This document shows positions 18,015 to 26,476 of a DNA stretch of 64,000 bases, piece after piece. Below the pieces are notes generated by a model, which was not told the origin of the DNA, did not search any database, and saw nothing but the letters and a program-made list of their open reading frames with translations. The stretch comes from Saprospirales bacterium. GTDB lineage: Bacteria > Bacteroidota > Bacteroidia > Chitinophagales > Saprospiraceae. The DNA lies in contig REEI01000041.1 in NCBI GenBank assembly GCA_007695145.1, positions 1 through 64,000 of the forward strand, read 5' to 3'. Every line of letters begins with the position of its first letter. Positions within the stretch are counted from its first letter, which is position 1. A program made the position numbers and the translations under genes.

Positions 18015-19491
18015 TCTCGGTGCCACCAAAGTTTCTGATTGATATTTTAGGCTTTTTCCCCTTTTCTACGAAAAGCAATTCATCCCCGGTATTTTGGATG
18101 AGTTCGAACACCTTGTTGCACAGCTTTCTGGAGGATTCTTCCTCCCATTTTGCAAGTTGATGGCAGTTCTCATCAATCACAAATAGATCCCCGGCTTTCA
18201 ATTCACCTGTCAGGCGCTTTTCCCTCGAATAGATTTGAGGGATCGGTGTGCCATGCGGGTCCTTTTTGGGGAACCCCAGACTCGCGTCAATTTGATCTAT
18301 AGTATTGTCGTCTAGCAAGTGTTCGTAGAACTCAGCATCCTGGTGAATTTGATCTTCCTGTAATCCGGTTTTTTCAGCCAACCATGTTTCCCATAGCCTG
18401 TGCGCTCTTACGAGTTTCATCCCACTTCCATATCCCTCATTTGTCAACAAAACCTGCCCATTGCTCCCAAAATCAATCAGCTTTTTTCTCCTCATCCCCA
18501 ACAAGGCTGAGCGTATTTCTGCGGTTGTTCTTTCCAAAACTGAAGCGATAGTCGACAATTGAGTAGGCTCCTTCCGCCCCTGTTTGAACACGTATTTTAA
18601 AATGTCTTCACGAAGAATCTTTTGGCGATACTTCCTGTTTTTGACCATTTTTGAGATGTATCCCTTTTCCGGTGCAACCAGGGCAGAAAAGGCAAAAAAA
18701 ATAAAAGCCATAATCGTCATTGAGGGCCCGGGGGGAATCTCCAGAAAAATAGATGCTGTAAGACCTGAAATCGCAGAAAGGGCACCAATAAAAGCAGATA
18801 GCCCAAGGACAATTTTTAATTGGTCGGACCATAGTATTGCAGTGGACGCTGGAATAATTAACATAGCTACCACCAAAATCACCCCCACTGTCTGAAGGGA
18901 TGCCACCACGGTAAATGACAGTAAAAGCATCAGGTAGTAATGTATGGCTGAAGTGTTGAAACCCAATGCCCGTGCGTATGATTCCTGAAAGGTACTCAGG
19001 AAGAAGAATCTGTAGAAGAACACTATACTGCCAACCACCATGATGAGGATGAGATAGTTGAGATAGAGGTCTTCTGAGGATATGGCAAGGATGTTGCCAA
19101 AAAGAAAGTCTTTCAGGTCAAGATGTACGCCTTCATTGCGTGACAGTATTGATATCCCAATGACCCCTAGCGAAAACATGACAGTGAAAATGATCCCAAT
19201 AGCAGCATCGTTTTTTGTCGGGAGGTTTTGCTGTATCCATGTGATGGCTACTGCCGCAACCAACCCTGCAATGACAGCCCCAGCAAAAAAACCTGAAAGA
19301 TGGTACCCTCCAAATACCATAAAGGCAATGACAATACCGGGAAGTATGGCATGCGACAGCGCATCACCAATCAGGGCCATATTCCGGAGGACTATAAAAA
19401 CACCGAGTATGCCACAACTTATTCCTACCATAACAGAGGCGGTAAGTGCTCGGATAATCCACGGGTATTGCAAAAATTCCAGTATCTCCAT
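17983..19491 (-). CDS. Metal ABC transporter permease fused to a DtxR/MntR-like regulator domain
   Basis: The 502-residue protein has two parts. Residues 1-~280 are an ABC-3 family permease for Mn/Zn/Fe, with about eight membrane segments, SCGILGVFIVLRNMALIGDALSHA (25-48) and the GVILVVAMLIIPAST block (203-217). Residues ~292-420 are a DtxR/MntR-like module: a winged helix (DILKYVFKQG...LLGMRRKKLI) and a metal and dimer domain with AHRLWE (363-368), IHQDAEFYEH (382-391) and DPHGTPIP. In DtxR a Cys (C102) sits where this protein has Glu387. MntR also has Glu there (E99), so Mn is more likely than Fe. The rest (~420-502) may be an SH3-like tail. The order recalls chlamydial YtgCR. No ATPase or binding-protein gene is adjacent. 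Confidence 0.9.
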   Translation of the reverse strand: MEILEFLQYPWIIRALTASVMVGISCGILGVFIVLRNMALIGDALSHAILPGIVIAFMVFGGYHLSGFFAGAVIAGLVAAVAITWIQQNLPTKNDAAIGIIFTVMFSLGVIGISILSRNEGVHLDLKDFLFGNILAISSEDLYLNYLILIMVVGSIVFFYRFFFLSTFQESYARALGFNTSAIHYYLMLLLSFTVVASLQTVGVILVVAMLIIPASTAILWSDQLKIVLGLSAFIGALSAISGLTASIFLEIPPGPSMTIMAFIFFAFSALVAPEKGYISKMVKNRKYRQKILREDILKYVFKQGRKEPTQLSTIASVLERTTAEIRSALLGMRRKKLIDFGSNGQVLLTNEGYGSGMKLVRAHRLWETWLAEKTGLQEDQIHQDAEFYEHLLDDNTIDQIDASLGFPKKDPHGTPIPQIYSREKRLTGELKAGDLFVIDENCHQLAKWEEESSRKLCNKVFELIQNTGDELLFVEKGKKPKISIRNFGGTEITVLIPALQG

Positions 19492-19533
19492 TTTGAAGGA
19501 AGTCCTTTAAACAAGGCAAAAGTAAAAATTAGA

Positions 19534-20454
19534 TTAGACTAAAGTTGTAAAAACTCCCTCCTTTATGGAATAGGGCGATACAATTACCTCACTTATGGAG
19601 CATTTCCTCAATATTAAATTTAATAACACCAGTGCGGAAGGGATCAAATCCGCTCTGGACTCAGGTATAGAAGGATGTTTCAGTCTCTCCCCGGCCGAGA
19701 GCCCAATAATTTGCTCTGAAAATTTAATTATCTCCTCGGGATTTATTTTGGCAGACCCTTTAGGTGTTGTAGGGTTAAAATGCTCATGGATGAGGTCGAA
19801 TGTACCCGAAATCCCAATTAGTCTATGTGCTGGTCGATTACTAATGATATTAAGCATCGGATGCATGATGGTAAGGAGATGATTTTCTAAAAGCTTCCTT
19901 TCTTCATTAGCCATCGGCTCCGACTTGTGAAACAAATTCTTCAGGAAGGAAACCCCAATGTCAAAGCTCCATAGTTGAGACATCTTGCCTCCCTCTACCC
20001 ATATAAATTCAACACTGCCTCCACCGATATCCATCAAAAGATCGGTTTCTCCGGACAGGCAATCTGAGAGTTTAACTCCTTTGAAGATCAACTCGGCTTC
20101 TTTATTCCCGCTTATGACCTCAATTTTGATTCCTGTTTCTAAGAGTACGCGATCTATAAATTCCCTTGTATTTGTTGCGTTGCGCAACATTGCTGTGCCA
20201 ACAGCTTTGACTTTTCTTACTTTTTCCTCCTTTAATAGCTCAGCAAATTCTTTCATCACACTGACAGCTCTTTCCATAGGGCCTTCCCCTATGAAGTCAT
20301 TGGAATATTCGCCTATTCTCACATGGCTCCTGTGTCTAACTGTACGGCTTTCGTCCAAATTTCTGCCCAGAGGGGTTATCATTAGGTGAAAGGTGTTGGT
20401 TCCCAGATCAATGACACCTGCTTTTTCACCTGCTTTGCTGCTGTACCGTTTCAA
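19534..20454 (-). CDS. Ppx/GppA phosphatase family protein
   Basis: The 306-residue protein has the actin-like (ASKHA) fold blocks of the exopolyphosphatase/pppGpp phosphatase family. Phosphate-1 motif is VIDLGTNTFHLMI (about residues 15-27), the phosphate-2 loop is LMDIGGGSVEFIWV (about 139-152), and GISGTFDLIHE (about 213) matches the adenosine-side motif. It should hydrolyse polyphosphate or pppGpp. The single-domain length is the short Bacteroidota form, without the HD-like C-terminal domain of E. coli Ppx. Its start overlaps the end of the lipoprotein gene by 29 bases, and the permease-regulator gene begins 42 bases after its stop, so the four minus-strand genes look like one operon. Confidence 0.92.
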   Translation of the reverse strand: MKRYSSKAGEKAGVIDLGTNTFHLMITPLGRNLDESRTVRHRSHVRIGEYSNDFIGEGPMERAVSVMKEFAELLKEEKVRKVKAVGTAMLRNATNTREFIDRVLLETGIKIEVISGNKEAELIFKGVKLSDCLSGETDLLMDIGGGSVEFIWVEGGKMSQLWSFDIGVSFLKNLFHKSEPMANEERKLLENHLLTIMHPMLNIISNRPAHRLIGISGTFDLIHEHFNPTTPKGSAKINPEEIIKFSEQIIGLSAGERLKHPSIPESRADLIPSALVLLNLILRKCSISEVIVSPYSIKEGVFTTLV

Positions 20455-20950
20455 AGTATTGCTTTAATACATTGTTGAAGTAATTGGCTCCGGATTGGCT
20501 GAGCCTGTGAGAATAGGTGGGTGTCCGATTTTCATCAAAGAATACAAAGTAGGAGCAGCCATCGAGAAAGTAAATATCTCCCTCAGCGAGTATTTCTCCC
20601 TCAGAAAGAAAGGCAACCATGGCAGAGGGAGTGCAATTTTCAGGCATTGTAGTGGATTCCCGATCAATGAAGTCTACTACCTGGCGAATTCCGGGAACCT
20701 CTGTCTGAGAAAAACTAATGGGATAATCATAGAAAATGTAGTCCACATAATCTGCCCTTGTTTTCAGTTGCGAAAAGTAGTCCTGCGGAAGGGCTGGTGT
20801 TCTTTCTGACTCAGCCATCCTCAGTTGGCTGCTATCAACTTTTCCGATAGATTCTTCTGAAGATGAATCAGCTCCGCAGCCGATAGTCAAAACCAGTAAT
20901 CCGGTCAAAGCAGAAAAGTAGAGAAAATATTTAAGTTTAGTTACAAGCAT
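20426..20950 (-). CDS. Small lipoprotein of unknown function
   Basis: The 174-residue protein has a clear lipoprotein signal: basic start, hydrophobic core and the lipobox LTIGC followed by GADSSSEES. The Cys would be lipidated and the protein placed in the inner or outer membrane, facing the periplasm. After a Ser-rich spacer, the body (DYFSQLKTRADYVDYIFYDYPISFSQTE...) shows no motif I can name. One cysteine pair (NCTP, DGCSYF) could form a disulfide. The 3' end overlaps the ppx-like gene start by 29 bases, indicating translational coupling. Confidence 0.75.
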   Translation of the reverse strand: MLVTKLKYFLYFSALTGLLVLTIGCGADSSSEESIGKVDSSQLRMAESERTPALPQDYFSQLKTRADYVDYIFYDYPISFSQTEVPGIRQVVDFIDRESTTMPENCTPSAMVAFLSEGEILAEGDIYFLDGCSYFVFFDENRTPTYSHRLSQSGANYFNNVLKQYFETVQQQSR

Positions 20951-20974
20951 AATGAAGGATTGAAATGAAAATTG

Positions 20975-21634
20975 TTAAATATGAAAGCCCAAATTGATGG
21001 TGACAAAACTACCCAGTAGAGATCGGGCACGAATATCTGAATTTTTTTTGGAATCGAAAAGAGGAAGGATTGATCGAGTGTACCTAATATTTAAACTTAG
21101 TTTTTCACTGAGGTGAATTCCCGCACCAATAAGCCAATTAAAATCAGTTCGATTAAAGCGATCCTCTAGTTCTTCAATTAGGTCCTTATCTGCTGAAAAA
21201 GAATCGTGAAATTCTGACCTTAAAAGTCGACCTACTCCAAGCCCGGCTATAAACCTCATGCGGTGGTAGGGGTTCCCCTCATAGGAGATGTCTTCCCAAT
21301 CATAAAAGGCTAAGTACATTGGAATCTCTGCGTAATGAAGGCTTATTCCTGGATGGTCCCGGTGTTTTCCGGGACGAAACCTGTTAGAGCTTCCCCGGCG
21401 GTTGTAAAGGAGGTCAATATTCCATCCAATTTTTGGCCCAAGATCTGAACTTAGACCTATTCCCGCATGGAGACCGGTTTTTTTTAGACCGGAAAGCCCG
21501 TCGCCCTGAATGTGGGAAAAATTGGAGCCCAACCAAATTTTTGTTTCAAATACTTGCGAGAAGACAAAATTTGAGAAGCATGCTGCAAATGCAAGAGCGA
21601 GGAAAGATTTTAGCAATGAATTTGTTGATGCCAT
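20975..21634 (-). CDS. PorT-like outer-membrane beta-barrel protein
   Basis: The 219-residue protein begins with a signal peptide (LLKSFLALAFAACFSNFVFSQ region, cleavage after FSQ). The rest alternates amphipathic strands with glycine-rich turns (LHAGIGLSSDLGPKIGWNIDLLYNRRG, FIAGLGVGRLLRSEF, GAGIHLSEKLSLNIRYTRSI) and ends in SFVTINLGFHI, typical of an eight-stranded outer-membrane barrel. It matches the general 'outer membrane beta-barrel domain' (OMP_b-brl_2/PorT-like) group common in Bacteroidota. The specific function is unknown. It is the first gene of the minus-strand run that continues with the lipoprotein, Ppx-like and permease genes. Confidence 0.85.
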   Translation of the reverse strand: MASTNSLLKSFLALAFAACFSNFVFSQVFETKIWLGSNFSHIQGDGLSGLKKTGLHAGIGLSSDLGPKIGWNIDLLYNRRGSSNRFRPGKHRDHPGISLHYAEIPMYLAFYDWEDISYEGNPYHRMRFIAGLGVGRLLRSEFHDSFSADKDLIEELEDRFNRTDFNWLIGAGIHLSEKLSLNIRYTRSILPLFDSKKNSDIRARSLLGSFVTINLGFHI

Positions 21635-22086
21635 TGTACTGACTTTATCAGAGTATTGTAAAAACGTCTCATATTAATCAAATTGTTTAAAATGAAAGCT
21701 TTTCAAAAATCCAGCTTCTCATTTTTGACAAACCCCAAGGTTTTTTTTGAAACTAATGGGACAGGATTATTGAGGTAGCTTAAAACTGGATTATAGGAAA
21801 TATAAAAGGATAAGGCCTGGAAGTTGAGCAAATATATGGAATAGATGGTTGAAGATGCCAATTTTTAAATCGTATCAATTCTAATAACCCGCTGGAAGAA
21901 AATTCTTTAATTGTATCCCTGGAAAGGAAACCTGTGATTTGTAGTGGAGGTATTCTGAATTATTTTAACTTTGGCCGGGTGTTGGTCAATACGTTGAAAA
22001 TCCCCGGAAGGTTTAGGTTAGATTTTATAGAGCCCATATAAACCCCCCGGGAATTTTGTTGTATTTGTTAGTAAAAGTACTCAGAA
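21635..22086. other. Divergent intergenic region, no gene recognised
   Basis: This is the gap between the minus-strand outer-membrane barrel gene and the plus-strand small gene. It should hold promoters for both directions. It contains TTTAGGTTAGATTTTA near 22012, which looks like half of a DtxR box, but the second half-site is missing. I see no RNA gene or repeat. Confidence 0.4.
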
Positions 22087-22290
22087 ATGAAGTTAGAAGA
22101 GTTGGAAGATGCTTTGAAGGAAAGAGGCTTTAAAATTATTTACGCCAGGGGCAACTTTAATTCAGGCTATTGTAGAGTCAAAGATTCAAATGTAATCCTG
22201 GTGAATAAATTTTTTGACAAAAAGGGGCGACTTTTATGTCTGAAAGAAATTCTAGATGAGGTTATGCAGGAAATACAGAATAAGGCGTAA
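22087..22290 (+). CDS. Small conserved-looking hypothetical protein, 67 residues
   Basis: The small protein has charged, soluble composition with an alpha-beta pattern: a helix (KLEELEDALKERG), a strand (KIIYARGNFNSGYCRV), a strand (VILVNKFFDKKG) and a final helix (LKEILDEVMQEIQNKA). It has an ATG start and balanced codon use, and it ends only 21 bases before the start of the metallo-hydrolase gene, so the two probably share a transcript. I recognise no named family. Confidence 0.65.
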   Translation: MKLEELEDALKERGFKIIYARGNFNSGYCRVKDSNVILVNKFFDKKGRLLCLKEILDEVMQEIQNKA

Positions 22291-22311
22291 TTCTAAAAAC
22301 TTCAATTGACA

Positions 22312-23085
22312 ATGTACGAACTCACTTTTTTAGGAACAGGAACATCACAGGGAATACCGGTGATTGGATGTGAATGTAAAGTATGCAATTCACCCGATCC
22401 TCGAGACCACAGGTTGCGGACTTCTGCTTTGTTAAAGGTGGGAGGGAAAACTTTTGTCTTTGATGCAGGTCCTGATTTTAGGCAGCAAATGCTTCGCGAG
22501 AGGGTGAAAAATATTGATGCCATTCTATTGACTCACGAGCACAATGATCACGTCATTGGCCTGGATGATGTGAGGCCATTCAATTTTATGCATCGCAAAG
22601 GGATCGATATATTTGGGACCGACCGTGTGATCAAAGAGGTTGCCAATCGGTTCCCATATGTATTTGAAGAGAATCCCTATCCTGGCGCTCCCCAAATCTC
22701 CACCCATCTGATTGAGCCCTTAATTCCATTCAATGTTAACGGAACCGATTTTTTTCCATTACCGGTTTTGCACGGAAGTTGGCCGGTACTGGGATTTAAA
22801 TCCGGACCGGTAGTATATATCACCGATGCAAAGTATATACCTGAGGAAGTCCTTGATGAAATAAAGGGAGCGGAAATTTTGGTCTTAAATGCTTTGAGAA
22901 AGAAGGAGCACCACTCCCATTTGAGCCTGAATCAGGCAATTGAGATTTCGCTTAAAGTTGGAGCGAAAAATACCTATATTACTCACGTTTCTCATGTAAT
23001 GGGATTGTACAACGAGGTACAGGCAGAACTGCCGTCGGGCGTTTATTTAGCTTATGATGGGTTGAAAGTGAGTGCCGGACTTTAG
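22312..23085 (+). CDS. MBL-fold metallo-hydrolase, PhnP-like
   Basis: From the ATG at 22312 (MYELTFLGTGTSQG) the protein has 257 residues. A TTG two codons upstream is also open but unnecessary. The dinuclear metal motif THEHNDH is at residues 74-80, with later His (VLHGSWP) and Asp (YITDAKY) ligands and an ending THVSHVMG. The N-terminal Cys20, Cys22 and Cys25 (GCECKVC) match the extra structural zinc site of PhnP. PhnP hydrolyses cyclic phosphodiesters such as 5-phosphoribosyl 1,2-cyclic phosphate. No phn genes are nearby, so this member probably has another cyclic phosphodiester or nucleotide substrate. Confidence 0.9.
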   Translation: MYELTFLGTGTSQGIPVIGCECKVCNSPDPRDHRLRTSALLKVGGKTFVFDAGPDFRQQMLRERVKNIDAILLTHEHNDHVIGLDDVRPFNFMHRKGIDIFGTDRVIKEVANRFPYVFEENPYPGAPQISTHLIEPLIPFNVNGTDFFPLPVLHGSWPVLGFKSGPVVYITDAKYIPEEVLDEIKGAEILVLNALRKKEHHSHLSLNQAIEISLKVGAKNTYITHVSHVMGLYNEVQAELPSGVYLAYDGLKVSAGL

Positions 23086-23248
23086 GCCAGGAGGATAATT
23101 ATTTGATACTGAAAAGTGAATACCTGATGGGTTGAGAAATTTATTGAAACTTTATCCGTCTATATAATATTATAAGTTTAACCGACAAGAAACTGAGCAG
23201 CATTTTGCAGATTGACTGATTAGAACCAACACTTTATTAACGCCAGAC

Positions 23249-24220
23249 ATGAGGTCCATACCACTACTTTTCCTGGTTTTCATGATTTTGATTGTGCCGG
23301 CCTATGGGCAGCAATTGCCTCATTTTAGTATGTCTGCATTAAATAAGTATCAATTCAATCCAGCAGTTTCAGCATTTTCTGATCGGCTGAGTGCGGCAGG
23401 ATATCACAGAGATCAATGGAGAAGTGCTCCCGGAGGACCCTCTACTCAAATTTTAAATGCTTTTTTCCCCTTCGATTACGGAGAGAGTGCCCTTGGGTTT
23501 CAATTTAAAAATGACGCTATTGGTTTAGAGAGAACCATGTCTATTTTCGTTTCATATGCACATCGCTTCAATACTGAATATGGATCTTTCGCAATAGCCG
23601 TAAACTCAGGTGCAGAACAAAAATCTATCGACCAGTCTCGTCTAAGAACCCCCGGTGGTAACTATGTGGAGGAAAATATTCAACACAATGACCCGCTTCT
23701 CGATGCTTCCGGCTTGAGGAGTCTTGTTCCGAAATTTGGACTGTCCGCCTGGTATTCATATGGAAGATGGGATGTAGGATTATCTGCACAGAACTTTGCG
23801 ATTGGCAGCCATTTTGGAGGAGATTTATTTTCTTTCAATCTCAATCCTGTTTACTCCTTATATGCCGATTATTTTTATCCAGTCCTTGAGGATTGGTTTG
23901 TAGTACCATCGGTACATATCTATTCTGATCTCAATCAAACTCAGGTTCATTTTAGCGCATTGGGGAGCTACCAAAATCTCTATTTTGGGGGTTTGGGCCT
24001 TCGAGGCGCAACATCCAGATCAATTGATGCTCTTACCGTAATGGCAGGTGTTAAAGTGAATGAAAGATTTAGCATATACTACAATTACGACATAGGCCTT
24101 TCCAGTATGTACAATCCCATGAATCAAACCCATGAGTTCGCCCTTATTTACAGAGGGGCTGAGTGGCCCCATAGCCGCCAAAGACCACCCGTAATATACA
24201 ATCCCCGGTTCATGGAGTAA
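23249..24220 (+). CDS. porP: Type IX secretion system membrane protein, PorP/SprF family
   Basis: The 323-residue protein has a signal peptide (PLLFLVFMILIVPAYGQQ) and then the classic PorP/SprF opening LPHFSMSALNKYQFNPAVSAF. Strands such as GESALGFQFKNDAIGLERT, SYAHRFNTEYGSFAIAVNSG and WDVGLSAQNFAIGSHFGG form an outer-membrane barrel of about 14 strands. It sits directly before porK-L-M-N, the same order as in Porphyromonas gingivalis porPKLMN. PorP is needed for T9SS function and is proposed to contact the PorK/N ring or anchor surface components. A weak -7 element (TAAGTTTA) lies near 23173. Confidence 0.92.
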   Translation: MRSIPLLFLVFMILIVPAYGQQLPHFSMSALNKYQFNPAVSAFSDRLSAAGYHRDQWRSAPGGPSTQILNAFFPFDYGESALGFQFKNDAIGLERTMSIFVSYAHRFNTEYGSFAIAVNSGAEQKSIDQSRLRTPGGNYVEENIQHNDPLLDASGLRSLVPKFGLSAWYSYGRWDVGLSAQNFAIGSHFGGDLFSFNLNPVYSLYADYFYPVLEDWFVVPSVHIYSDLNQTQVHFSALGSYQNLYFGGLGLRGATSRSIDALTVMAGVKVNERFSIYYNYDIGLSSMYNPMNQTHEFALIYRGAEWPHSRQRPPVIYNPRFME

Positions 24221-24467
24221 CCCATTAAAAAATTATTAATGTGTTAAATTCCTTTTGAAAACTATCTCAGAAAGGGGTTTTTACTTTACTTCGCAAAATA
24301 GTTCTTGTAAATGACCCGTTCAAGGGGTCGCGAGCTGGAATTGGGTATTCTTAAATATTTCATAAATAATTAATGATAAAGCTGTTGGAATAAATAAGTT
24401 CATAAATTTACAACTGCTATCGAATTGAGTAAGGTAATTAACGATTGAAGGTAAACTATATAAAAAC
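24221..24467. other. porP-porK intergenic region with a small hairpin
   Basis: This 247-base gap inside the secretion cluster contains GACCC at 24313-24317 and GGGTC at 24325-24329, a perfect five-pair stem with a seven-base loop and no T-run. It is AT-rich otherwise. It may hold a separate promoter or leader for porK. Confidence 0.4.
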
Positions 24468-25700
24468 ATGAGTCGCAATCTTTTGTACATTGGAGTTTTA
24501 CTATTGGCTGTCCTTATAATAGGCTGCGGTCAGAGTTTTGATGGTCAGCTAAGAGGGGTTGAAGACAGGCCCAGATGGACCGGAATTAATCCCTACGGGA
24601 TGGTCTATATTCCCTCCGGAACCCTGCATATTGGCCAGTCAGATGAAGACATTTTTAATTCCTTTATTCAAAGGCCCAGAACCATATCTATTCCTGGTTT
24701 TTACATGGATGATACGGAAATCACCAACAACGAATATCGCCAGTTTGTTTACTGGGTAAGAGATTCAATTGCACATACGCTTTTGGATCACTTCTATGTT
24801 GACGAAAGAGGAGAGGAGCGTTTGGATTGGGAGTTTTTTATCGACTGGAACGATGAAATGCTAGAGCCCATGTTCATACCTCCCTCTCAGACCGTTAACA
24901 GAAGGCGCGCTTATGACGTTTCCATGTTTAATTACGAGTACAGATGGATTGACTGGCAAAGAGCAGCTCACGACAGAAATGCAACCTTTAATGATATCTT
25001 GAATATTGAGGTAGTCAATATTTATCCCGACACCCTTGTTTGGATTAGGGACTTCGCCTATTCATATAACGAACCAATGACGAGAAATTACTTCTCTCAT
25101 CCCGCATTCGACGATTACCCTGTAGTGGGTGTTAGTTGGAAAATGGCTAAAGCATTTTCGTATTGGAGGACTCAAATGTGGGATGCTTTCAGGCCGCACG
25201 AACCCAATTCTGAGGATTTTAGACTTCCCACTGAGTTCGAATGGGAGTATGCTGCCAGAGGAGGAAGAGATTTAGCCCCATTTCCATGGGGAGCTTACAA
25301 TCTTAGAAATGCGAAAGGATGCCTTATGGGCAACTTTAAGCCCGGAAGAGGAAATTACCCCGAAGATGGTGGTATGTATACAGTAAATGCATATATGTAT
25401 TTCCCCAATGACTATGGACTTTACAATATGGCAGGGAATGTCGCAGAGTGGACAGAGACCGCCTACTTTGAGAGTGCTTACAGCTATATCCATGACCTCA
25501 GCCCGGACATAAAGTACGACGCAAAACCCGATGACCCTGAATCTTACAAACGAAAGGTAGTCAGGGGTGGATCATGGAAAGACATCGGTTATTACTTGCA
25601 GACAGGAACAAGATCCTGGGAATATCAAGATACCACCAAGTCTTACATTGGATTCAGAAATGTCCTGACCTTCCTGGGACGATCTATTGATGACTTTTAA
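24468..25700 (+). CDS. porK: T9SS ring lipoprotein PorK/GldK
   Basis: The 410-residue protein carries a lipoprotein signal ending in the lipobox LIIGC (Cys near residue 20), consistent with outer-membrane anchoring. Its body is a formylglycine-generating-enzyme-like (SUMF1) domain: GMVYIPSGTLHIGQSDED, MDDTEITNNEYRQFVYWV, FRLPTEFEWEYAARGG, YNMAGNVAEWTET and VRGGSWKD. In GldK/PorK this fold is structural, not enzymatic. PorK with PorN forms the large periplasmic ring attached to the outer membrane in the type IX secretion system. Gene order and length match the family. Confidence 0.95.
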   Translation: MSRNLLYIGVLLLAVLIIGCGQSFDGQLRGVEDRPRWTGINPYGMVYIPSGTLHIGQSDEDIFNSFIQRPRTISIPGFYMDDTEITNNEYRQFVYWVRDSIAHTLLDHFYVDERGEERLDWEFFIDWNDEMLEPMFIPPSQTVNRRRAYDVSMFNYEYRWIDWQRAAHDRNATFNDILNIEVVNIYPDTLVWIRDFAYSYNEPMTRNYFSHPAFDDYPVVGVSWKMAKAFSYWRTQMWDAFRPHEPNSEDFRLPTEFEWEYAARGGRDLAPFPWGAYNLRNAKGCLMGNFKPGRGNYPEDGGMYTVNAYMYFPNDYGLYNMAGNVAEWTETAYFESAYSYIHDLSPDIKYDAKPDDPESYKRKVVRGGSWKDIGYYLQTGTRSWEYQDTTKSYIGFRNVLTFLGRSIDDF

Positions 25701-25820
25701 GCATATTTAATATTATACTTCTATATATTAACCAATTTTAATACCTCATCCTATGTTTTATAGGGGAGGTGCTAACTGATAGTGAAACTTTTTTCTTAAT
25801 CTTTATAAAATCTTTGAATA

Positions 25821-26399
25821 ATGGCGTTTTACAAATCTAACTGGTTCAAGTACATTAAAAACCTATTTATTGGTCTTGGTGCTGCTGCAGTAATGTTGGG
25901 TGCTCTTTACAAAATTATGGCATGGCCCGGTGGTGATCTGATGCTTACCATCGGTCTGAGTGTTGAGGCCGCTATTTTTGCCTTTCTGGGTATCCTTCCT
26001 CCAGCAAAGGATTATTACTGGGAAAAACTTTACCCGGGATTGGACAACTACCACTCTAATATCGCCCCCCTGACTCATGGAGAGGCAGCTAAGCCCATTG
26101 ATGGTGATGTGGTTGAAAAGCAGTTGGGTGGAATGTTGGTTGAACTGGAGTCCATTTCAAAAAATATGGGGTCGCTTAAAGCCCTTCAGGAACTCGACTT
26201 TTCAAAAACAAAAGATCAGATCAAAACCATGGGTAGCTTCTATGACAAGATGAACGAAGCTATGGGACATATATCTGAATCCGTTGAAGATACAAAGAAT
26301 TACCGTGATCAAGTAGCCGTTTTAAATAAAAATCTAAGCTCCTTGAATACGGTTTATGGAAATGTTTTGAACGCTTTTGGTGGCGGCCAAAGACAGTAA
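25821..26399 (+). CDS. porL: T9SS inner-membrane motor protein PorL/GldL
   Basis: The 192-residue protein has two closely spaced membrane helices (residues ~12-32 and ~38-60), with the conserved KIMAWPGGDLMLTIGL junction and the glutamate in GLSVEAAIFAF that is typical of the GldL TM2 proton path. A long cytoplasmic tail follows with coiled-coil character (VEKQLGGMLVELESISKNMGSLKALQEL). With PorM it forms the 5:2 proton-driven rotary motor powering secretion and gliding. It lies between porK and porM with the usual spacing. Confidence 0.95.
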   Translation: MAFYKSNWFKYIKNLFIGLGAAAVMLGALYKIMAWPGGDLMLTIGLSVEAAIFAFLGILPPAKDYYWEKLYPGLDNYHSNIAPLTHGEAAKPIDGDVVEKQLGGMLVELESISKNMGSLKALQELDFSKTKDQIKTMGSFYDKMNEAMGHISESVEDTKNYRDQVAVLNKNLSSLNTVYGNVLNAFGGGQRQ

Positions 26400-26476
26400 T
26401 TGTCAGTGTCGATAACATCCACCCAAAATTGGGTTGGTTGTATTAATCCTTATTTGTAACAACAAAAATTTAAAAA

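Noticed and set aside
22012..22030. TTTAGGTTAGATTTTA as a second DtxR-like box
   Set aside because: Only the first half-site is present; the inverted partner is absent.
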